The notes beneath the pieces are model-generated. The model worked only from the letters and a program-made list of their open reading frames with translations. It was not told the origin of the DNA and ran no database searches. A stretch of DNA of 64,000 nt from Paguma larvata (taxonomy: Eukaryota; Chordata; Mammalia; Carnivora; Viverridae). Location: assembly GCA_030068075.1 (NCBI GenBank), contig CM057832.1:73375502-73439501 (forward strand), written 5' to 3'. The position numbers were made by a program, and so were the translations under genes. Positions 56,320 to 64,000 of this stretch are shown here, piece by piece (position 1 is the first letter of the stretch; the number at the start of each line of letters is the position of its first letter).

Positions 56320-56510
56320 CATCTTTCCTCTCTCCTTGTCTCTGTGTCCAGATTTGTCCTTTTTTATGTGGACTGGATTAGAGCCCACCCAGTGACCTCA
56401 TTTATTATATCTGCAGCGACCCTGTGTCCAAATAAGGCCACATTCCGAGGTACTGGAAGTTAGGGTTTCAATATATAAGTCTGGGGGTGGGGTGGGGGAC
56501 ACAATTCAAC
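56320..56510 (+). repeat. ancient repeat, 3' part (same family as 4275)
   Basis: GGATTAGAGCCCACCCAGTGACC, GTGTCCAAATAAGGCCACATTCCGAGG and GACACAATTCAACC match the 3' half of 4275-4678. Confidence 0.6.
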
Positions 56511-56519
56511 CAGTTTACG

Positions 56520-57400
56520 TAATACTCTTTGTAAAGTAGTAGTTTCCCAGATGACTTCAAAGAATAAAGCTTACAAGACTGTCCGAAGGAACCTGTTGCC
56601 TGCTAATAAGCACATTTGATCTCGGTTGCTTTCCCTCGTTTTCATTTCAAATCAATTTCCATTAAATGAGGAATAGTGGGGATTTTCTACCCTTGAAATC
56701 TCATTTCCTTTATTTGGAGCCGGAGTCCGAGGGGAGTGTGCGGGCTTGTCTTCTTCTCTCTGGGGCTCTGCCGTGCTCTCAGCCCTCCTCATGACCAGAC
56801 ACTGTGCTATTTGCGACCTGGAACAGAACCCGTGGGCTACATTCTGGTAAAGTGACTCAGACTGCTGACTCATTCTGCCCTGTAGAGATTAGCAGCCAAG
56901 CTGCACCTTGGAACACTGCGGAGGGAAAAATACCAACATTTTCCCTTAGCATTTAGAGCCCAGACCAGAATGAATTCCTGAGATCACTGTCAAACTCTTC
57001 CCTAACAAAAGGGAACATTTACTTGGGCCGCAGTGAAGCCTCATGGAACCATGTAACTGGTGCTTTAAGACTTGAGCGTGCCAGTCCAAAATCTGGTTTA
57101 CCAGTTTTAAGCACCAAATAGGATTTCTCATTGTTTGAGCTTAGAGATTTTGGAGTTCAAGACGGAAGTACCATTAGAGTCTTTGCCTACCTTATTGTGT
57201 CATAGAATACATAACAGTAATATTTTCAGGGAGCATAGATTATTTTTGTTTAATGTGTTCTTTAAAATACCAACACTTACACTGAAGGTGATTTTTCAAA
57301 CTCAGCCGGCCAACCAGTGGAAATATGTACAACCTCACCTCCGAGTTTTTAAGTCATAAGTGCCTCCATTTCCTCCAGTGTCCAGGCGTGCCAACTCCTC
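56520..57400. other. unique sequence in intron 6
   Basis: No repeat or exon recognised. Confidence 0.5.
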
Positions 57401-57970
57401 CTTGCTAAAGAGTTAACATTTGATGTTGAATGCTCATTGCGTACCAGACAGTGGAGCCAGGACTTGCAAGCATCATCGCATTTAATCCTCCCTGAAAGCT
57501 CATGAGACAGGGGTGCCGTGATTACCCCCGTAGTGGTTAAGGTAGCTCTAGCAGCTGTAACAGGTAAACCCCAACTCTCGGAGACTCAACACGAAAATTG
57601 TCCGGTTTCTGCTCATGCAGTGATCCACTTTGATGTTCCTGGCCCAGTGGCCACAGGTGACCCAGAGACCGTGTTCACCATGCAGCTCCCAAGATGCCTG
57701 TAGACATCCCCCTCCTATCCCCGAGAGGGAGAAGAGCTTGAAGGACCACATCTATCCATCACTTTTGCTCACCTTTCACTGGCTCAGTCACATGGTCGTG
57801 TCCCACTGCAGGGAAGCAGTAACCTAGTCCAGCTGTGTGCCAAGAAGAACCACCTTGAAGAATACTTAGCCAATCTTTGCCACGACCTCCATCTTCGAGG
57901 TGAGGAAATAGGAATCTAGAGAGGCTAGATCATTTGTCCAAAGTGTAGTCAGAACTAAAATCCAGGTTTG
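57400..57970 (-). repeat. MIR, antisense, split by another old repeat
   Basis: MIR-like text CATCGCATTTAATCCTCCC...GTGATTACCCCC (57475-57528) resumes as CTTCGAGGTGAGGAAATAGG...GTCAGAACTAAAATCCAGG (57893-57966). The roughly 365 bp between, starting GCAGCTGTAACAGGTAAACCCC, is a different ancient repeat. Confidence 0.5.
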
Positions 57971-58500
57971 TCCTACCCCAGTATTGTTTTCCTTGCTTGG
58001 GTCATGGTACCCTTGGGCAAGGCTAGTTGTGGTCTTTGAGCTCACTCAGGGCTACACCGGCGAGTCATCGAGAGCCAGTGATTGCAGCCTGGACCTCCCC
58101 AATCTGTCCTTGGTTGAATTCTTTTCTCTACTCTTCATACCAGGCCTTCTTCCTCTTTACCTTCACGTCTTCACTTCTTTTAAAAACCATTACAGGTTTT
58201 ATCTATAAACATCATCCAACACCCAGTATTCATCGTGAAAGTAATTATCGGCCCCTGATATAGAGGAGCTTTGGTAAATAAATCAAGTACATAAAAGTAA
58301 TAGGAACAAGGATTATGGGGCAAAGGATTGGGTAGGACATACCATGTAGGAAGAAAAGTAGTGGGATGTTTCTTCTCAGCCTGATTCTGGAATTCAAGAA
58401 CAGGAGTATTCTGGTTTACCTTGCTGTGATTTAACCTTTTTCAGCTCAGAACTCCAAATGGAGAGCAGTTATTGAAAAAATTTTAATGGTAGAGATTTTT
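57971..58500. other. unique sequence in intron 6
   Basis: Nothing recognised. Short open frames overlap at 57984-58263 without support. Confidence 0.45.
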
Positions 58501-58676
58501 GTTTGTTTATTTCTAAGAGAGAGAGAATGCACAGAGGAGGGCAGAGAGAGGGAGACACAGAATCCAAAGCAGGCCCCAGGCTCTGAGCTGTCAGCACAGA
58601 GCCTGACAAGGGACTCGAACTCACAAACCGTGAGATCATGACCTGAACTTAACCGACGGACTCACCCAGGAGCCCC
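58501..58676 (-). repeat. SINEC, antisense, shortened head
   Basis: Deletion in the head: GACCTGAACTTAACCGACGGAC then CTCACCCAGGAGCCCC. TGGTAGAGATTTTT on both sides (58487 and 58677). Confidence 0.94.
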
Positions 58677-59782
58677 TGGTAGAGATTTTTTTTTTTACTG
58701 GAATGAAACATTAGTACTTTTGAGCACAATGCTAACTCCAGGTAAGAAACTCCGTGTAGTTGAAGTGTTAGGAGTTCTCAATTCATGCCTGGATCAAGGG
58801 TCCAAAGGGGTTTAAAGCAAATGCCAAACACAGGTAACTTTCATTGTGTGATTTAATAATCAGTGTGAGAGGCATCTTAAGTATGAGATTAGAGCTAATA
58901 ATTCATAGCTTCTTGAGGACAGTGGCAGGATGAAAAAAATGAAAGAACCACAAAAGTGGACTTGCGTTCTCTTTGAGCTACAATGAGTGGTTCTTGATAA
59001 TAAACCATCACTGAGATGAGAGAACTAAAAATTTTTTTTTGAAAACTGACTTATCATATCAGTGGCAACAGCACTTTGTCTTTGAAACAAAATGTACTAA
59101 GCATCTGACTCTTATCATATTTAGAATCTTTACAGTCTGTATGTAGGTAGCTCCTTCTGCACATGGCCAAAAATACTTCAAAAGACACCAAATAAGCCTG
59201 AAAATCAGCCCATCTAGAAGTGTCTTCTAATGCCTTATAATGGAATTCCTGTTTCATATCTGCAGCTTGAGTTAAGTTGGAGCTAAGCTGATGTTTGTTG
59301 GCAACTTTTCTCTGTTTTACGGAGTGGCCAATTTCAAATGGACTTCGCAAATGGGCTTCACAATTTGGCCCATCTAGCCCGACCTCCGTGTGTTTGTTTC
59401 CCTAAATTGTACGAAATACCTCCACACAGCTTTTCTAGCCATCATTTTGCAGCAGGAATGAGATAAACAGTGATCCAGAATTTAAAGGTTATAAAGTTAC
59501 TCATTGTGCTTTTTTTTTTGGCATAGGGTCGTGCCCCGGACCTCTGTCCTTCTCTCCTGTAATCCCGATAAAAATGCATTTACATGGAGGAGATGGGAAG
59601 CGGGCTAGAGAAAATGGAGAGCCTTCTCTGGGACATAAACCTCTCCTCAGGGCTCAGAAATTCCCACCGGCTTCCCTGGGCAACTGTGCAGTGGGAATGA
59701 GATAATGAGATAAGACGCCAACGAGGCCTGGGCAGGGGGAGGGCAGAATTTAAGCGATGCTGGCCTCAGAAATGGTTATTTG
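58677..59782. other. unique sequence in intron 6
   Basis: Nothing recognised. 98-codon minus-strand frame at 59054-59350 lacks features of a gene. Confidence 0.45.
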
Positions 59783-59985
59783 GGGGCGCCTGGGTGGCTC
59801 AGTCGGTTGGGCGGCCGACTTCGGCTCAGGTCATGATCTCGCGGTCTGTGAGTTCAAGCCCCGCGTCGGGCTCTGTGCTGATGGCTCAGAGCCTGGAGCC
59901 TGCTTCCGATTCTGTGTCTCCCTCTCTCCCTGCCCTTTCACTGTTCATGCTGTGCCTCTATGTCTCTCAAAAATAAATAAACATT
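59783..59985 (+). repeat. SINEC, sense, youngest-looking copy
   Basis: Nearly unmutated head GGGGCGCCTGGGTGGCTCAG, GCCCCGCGTCGGGCTCTG. Perfect target duplication AGAAATGGTTATTTG at 59768-59782 and 59986-60000. Confidence 0.97.
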
Positions 59986-60633
59986 AGAAATGGTTATTTG
60001 ACTTGGTGCAGAAAGCAAGCAAGCTGTGGAGGGAGCTGCGTGCCCGTCCGGGAAGCCCAGGTGTGCTGGATTGGTCGCGAATGAGCTAGGTAGAGTCAGT
60101 GCCCCGCTCAGTCTTTCCCTTGCTGCATCTCTAGCGGAGGATGGCTTTATGTGATTCGGATTTGTAAGCAAATGTGGATGTGTAGTATTCATTACCATCC
60201 CCGTTTTGGTTACATTTTGTTCTCACACCCACCCCCAACATATCCTTGTACCTGTCTTTGTACCGAGAGCTTGGAACAGAACAGGGCTGCAGTACCCCGA
60301 GCCAGGATTCCAGGAATCCTCAGGATTTCTGAGATCACGAGGTGTTGGGTCCAGTTAGCTCCCCCCTCACTGCCTCCTCCTCAAAGCGAAGCGGTATTCC
60401 AGTCCTGTGCTGGTGCGTAGCAAGCCATTCCCAGAACCTGGAGGTTAGAAGTATTAGTATTTCTTACATTCTATGGGTTCATTGAGTTCAGTTGGACGGT
60501 GCTCGCTCAAAATTTCTCACGCAGTTAACAGTCAGATGGCGGTTAATGGTGAGCTCTCTCGTGACTGTCACCTGGCTTGAGTTTCTCCCAGCATGACATG
60601 TAGGTTTCAAGAGAGACCACCACAAAAGCGTGC
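59986..60633. other. unique sequence in intron 6
   Basis: Nothing recognised. Confidence 0.45.
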
Positions 60634-60850
60634 TTTTTTTTTTTTTTAATATTTTTAATGTTTATTCTTGAGAGAGACAGAGTGAGAGTAGGGGAGGGGC
60701 AGACAGAGAGGGAGACACAGAATCCGAAGCAGGCTCCAGGCTCTGAGCTGTCAGCACAGATTCTGACACAGGGCTTGAACCCACAAACTGTGAAATCACG
60801 ACTTGAGCCAAAGTCGGACGCTCAACTGACTGAGCCACCCAGGTGCCCCC
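60634..60850 (-). repeat. SINEC, antisense
   Basis: Full-length with head CCACCCAGGTGCCCC. Confidence 0.94.
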
Positions 60851-61030
60851 GCAGGAGCAAGCTTTCTGATAGACTCAGGCAGCAGCTGCAATTCTTGTGA
60901 CCTAATGTGAAGGGTCTCAGAATATGACTTCCATCATTTTCTATTGTTCATGCAAGTCTCAGAGATCAGCCCAGACTGACGACAAGGGAAATTAGCAGTG
61001 GTATGCTGGTAAATTTCTGGAAAAAATATA

Positions 61031-61072
61031 CAGGTGTGTGTGTGTATACACACACACGCGCACACACACACA
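61031..61072. repeat. (TG)n/(CA)n mirror microsatellite
   Basis: A short (GT)6 run followed by TATACACACAC and a CA/CG run; the two halves are mutually complementary and could form a hairpin. Confidence 0.9.
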
Positions 61073-61341
61073 CAGCCATATCTTACTGATATAAAGAATA
61101 TATAGCACACAATTTACAAAAACTTTTTTTTTTGTAAAGAATCATATAGTCGGTTAATTCTCGTATGAATGAATGAATGAATTTTCGTGCAACTCTGACA
61201 TTGCAGTTGATGAATGCTGTAGTTTCAACAAGAATGTAATTGGTATTTTCGTTTTCCTTAAAAAGAACATACGAATGTCTGAACTTCGCCTGTTTGTCAA
61301 CAACGTGAATGACCTCTCTGCTGAATTAAAGAATAGTTTTC

Positions 61342-61580
61342 AGGCGCACCTGGTGGCTCAGTCAGCTGAGCATCTGACTTCAGCTCAGGTCACGATCTTA
61401 CTATTTGTGAGTTCGAGCCCCACATCGGGCTCTGTGCTGACAGCTCAGAGCCTGGATCCTGCTTCAGATCCTGTGTCTCCCTCTCTCGCCGCTCCTTCCC
61501 CACTCAAGCTCTGTCTCTCTCGGTCTCTCAAAAATAAATAAACGTTAAAAAAATAAAAATAAATAAAAAATTTAAAAAAG
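61342..61580 (+). repeat. SINEC, sense
   Basis: Head GGCGCACCTGGTGGCTCAG, GAGTTCGAGCCCCACATCGG, AAAAATAAATAAACG tail with extra A-rich extension. Confidence 0.94.
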
Positions 61581-61711
61581 AACGTTTCAAATACTGGAAG
61601 ATCATGTCCTCAGAATGTTTTTGGTTTTGTGCCTGTGCTCTTCACAGTGTGATGGCTAGAGACACAACACACTTTGCAGTTTAACTGGAATTATTAACTT
61701 TTTGTCTAGAA

Positions 61712-61931
61712 CTTTTTTATAAATTTTTTAAACGTTTTTCATTTTCAAGAGACAGAGACAGAGCGTGAGTGGAGGAGGGGCAGAGACAGAGGGAGACATA
61801 GAATCTGAAGCAGGCTCCAGGCTCCAAGCGATCAGCACAGAGCCCAACGCAGGGCTAGAACCCAGGAACTACAAGATCATGATCGAAGCAGAGGTTGGCC
61901 ACTTAGCCAACTGAGCCACCCAGGCACCCCT
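61712..61931 (-). repeat. SINEC, antisense
   Basis: Diverged body with TACAAGATCATGATCGAAGC and head CCACCCAGGCACCCC. Confidence 0.93.
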
Positions 61932-64000
61932 AGACCCCAATTCTTGATGTGAACAGTAGCATGCGCCTATAGGGAAGGACGAAATTGAAAGTGGCTAAAG
62001 GTGGCTATCTTTGGAGACCACTTAAGGAAGGAATTGCTTTTGGTATTCAAGGCTGTGTCATTCAGCCCCAGGCATTTTTCTATAAATCGAAGGGAAGAGT
62101 AGAACCTTAATTTATGATTCATAACTTACTTATCTGGTTTCATGCTTTTTGTCCAATGGCGGTGTATTTCCGACAGTTAGATAATTTTAGCACAGATTAA
62201 GAGTAGGCAGGGCCACCCCGCAGCCTGAGACAACAGGCCATGCGTGTGGTGCTGAACAACATCGAATAGTTTGCCTTTGAGGCCTTTCCGGTTTGGACAC
62301 AAAACATCACAGCCACGCCCACCTTCGCTCGCAAGTCACCACACATGCTGGGGACTCAGGCTCTCGCCCTGGCCGCCTTGCCTTCCCTTCCCCTCCCTGC
62401 TCTCTTCTCTTCAGCTGGAGACACAGAGCGCTGTCTCTCCAAATACACGAAGTTACCATTTTCCTGCGTTAGTGAATTCTGTGACCCTCTTTGGACGACC
62501 ATGGGTCGTCCGTATCACTTCATCACTCCCCGCCTTTCCTTTTCTTAGCAGGTTTTGCACCTTCCCTTTTCCCACATGGCCACCTGCTCCTCACCGTCCC
62601 TGCCCCGCTCCTCACTGCCACTTCTGCTTGAGTATGACCAAACTTCCTTCCAGGCACTTCCTAATGCATATTTGTCATTCAAAAGCCAGTAAGAATGGTC
62701 TTTCTACAGGTCATCAAAATGCCTACAGGTCTCCATTTTGCAGGCAGCGTTTCTGGTACTCCATTTTCAGTGACTTTATTTGGGGACGTGTCACTTAAAT
62801 TCACTTTCACCTTTGGGGAAATGGGCGTATTATCAGGAGGCATTTTGAATGAATTCACGTGTCCCATGTGCGTGTGTCACACATACAAATTGTACACTGC
62901 TTCTTCAACACTCATAAGCAGGCAGTTTTGTCTTATTGAAATCCTTTCGTGGGAGGAGCTTGGTTGCCCCTTGCCTTGTGAAGGAACCCGGACATTAATG
63001 TCCATCCTGCTGAGAAGTGAGCTCCAGGAAATTGGGAGGATTCGGCACCTCTCTGGTTATTGCCCTTCAAGAAATGTTGGTGTTTGCAAAGCTAACAGGT
63101 AGACTTCAGTTCCGTTCACTTTAATCTTCCCAGGAGATGACAAAGAAACCCCAAAACAGCCTATTAAGTGAATTCATCCTCCCGTTCAGCACGGCTGAGG
63201 GAATTAAGAATCAGCATTTCACAAAATATATCTGTGACAATTTGGACTTTCTTCATGCCACAATATCACATTCTCTTCTGCGTCTTTCTCGATGCGAACG
63301 GAAACCCTCAGGACATAGCGATACGCTAGGCTGACTGCTCTTTCGCTCTGTAAATACATTTTTTAAGTGTACCATAATGTCATTTTGATGGTTTAATTTC
63401 TAGAAGGATTTGGCTAATTACATTTTTAGGAGTGCATTCAGACCAGTTTTAGCTGCCTGGTGTTACTTTTAATAGCAGCTGTTGCTTACCTTGTCTCTTG
63501 TTTATTTTCTCTCTCTCTCCTGCTTTCAGAGCTATTTTGCTGATTTGGAGACCTGACCTCGGTTTAAATTAGTTTGTCTGTAACATTCCTGTGAATCATA
63601 TTGCAATATTTTAATGGTTAATTACTGCATTGTATCAACTCGTCATAGAGGAGCAGGCTGTGAGACTAAAGGAAAATTGCTCCCTTTTCTTGTGACAGAA
63701 GAAACCTCTACGAAAGAGAGACAGGGGAGTGGGGTTGTATGAATGCCCCTTTCCTGTCCCTGTAGGTAAAGGCTGAATTGGTTCCCCGAGTAACAAGGAC
63801 TCTTTTTCAGTACGCACCGAAATGAAATAATAAATTTATACCAAATAGTCAGTGGCAATTCAGAGAAATAAGGAGACTCAGACAAAGGAATAATTTAGGA
63901 TAGTTACTTTCGAGACTAGGTATCTTTTTGTTGTTGTTCCTTAATCAACGGTGATTGCTGAGGTTGGCTGTGCTGAAGGCTAGTGGAGAGGAGTGGGTTA
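61932..64000. other. repeat-poor end of window with overlapping open frames
   Basis: No repeat recognised. Two long + strand frames overlap (62271-62798, 175 codons; 62695-63102, 135 codons). Neither has a recognisable domain. PRUNE2 exon 7 was not found here. Confidence 0.45.

Larger units (their letters stand above)
52665..64000 (+). other. PRUNE2: PRUNE2 intron 6, 5' part
   Basis: Starts with GTAAGG and runs off the window. No further PRUNE2 exon was found. In human this intron hosts the antisense lncRNA PCA3; no PCA3 exon could be recognised by eye here. Contains eight SINEs, MIR pieces and long unique blocks. Confidence 0.85.

Noticed and set aside
59783..59860. SINE heads resembling tRNA genes (A-box and B-box)
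   Set aside because: They are tRNA-Lys-derived SINE heads joined to a CT-rich body and A-tail with target duplications, not functional tRNA genes.
52665..64000. PCA3 exons on the minus strand
   Set aside because: Expected from human gene order, but no segment could be matched by eye, so not annotated.
52665..64000. PRUNE2 exon 7 (expected to start NCLFHSN)
   Set aside because: No frame with this peptide and splice signals found; it probably lies beyond the window.

Overview
This is intronic and exonic sequence from a carnivoran mammal, almost certainly a felid. The diagnostic signal is a very high load of tRNA-Lys-derived SINEs of the SINEC/Fc type: a head beginning GGGGCGCCTGGGTGGCTCAG, a CT-rich stretch and an A-rich tail carrying AATAAA. 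I count 51 near-complete or truncated copies plus one small fragment. A carnivore-type L1 3' end, MIR and L2 relics and old DNA transposons fit the same origin. There is no bacterial, viral or organellar gene content.

The only protein-coding gene I can support is PRUNE2 (BMCC1/BNIPXL) on the + strand. Five consecutive internal coding exons are present: 24473-24577, 28236-28438, 31441-31604, 49197-49349 and 52570-52664. All have AG/GT boundaries and compatible phases. Together they give 720 nt, or 240 codons, with no frameshift or stop. They encode the N-terminal DHH/exopolyphosphatase-like region shared with PRUNE1. By comparison with the human protein as I remember it, these are exons 2-6. 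The exon with the start codon lies left of the window. The rest of the DHHA2 region, the very large central exon and the C-terminal BCH/CRAL-TRIO exons lie to the right.

Layout: 1-24472 is the 3' part of a large intron 1, holding a CpG-rich patch (3661-4020), a cluster of SINEs, an L1 3' end, an L2 tail, a possible minus-strand retrocopy (18131-18720), a Tigger-like element and an LTR-like relic. 24578-28235 and 28439-31440 are the short introns 2 and 3. 31605-49196 is the 17.6-kb intron 4, dominated by an old antisense L1 riddled with SINEs (about 39845-45420). 49350-52569 is intron 5, with a (TG)23 tract 218 bp before exon 6. 52665-64000 is the start of intron 6, the intron that in human hosts the antisense lncRNA PCA3. 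I could not identify PCA3 exons here.

The most interesting biology seen directly is that the encoded DHH domain has lost its defining triad (Gly-Ser-Asn instead of Asp-His-His) and a later metal-binding Asp (now Lys), while an intact DLD motif remains. It therefore looks like a pseudoenzyme. Other points worth checking are the CpG-rich patch, the UG repeat near exon 6, the strong antisense bias of SINEs, the candidate retrocopy and several nested insertions. Nearly all other open frames are SINE-derived or chance open frames. Comparisons with human proteins and repeat families come from memory, not from a search.
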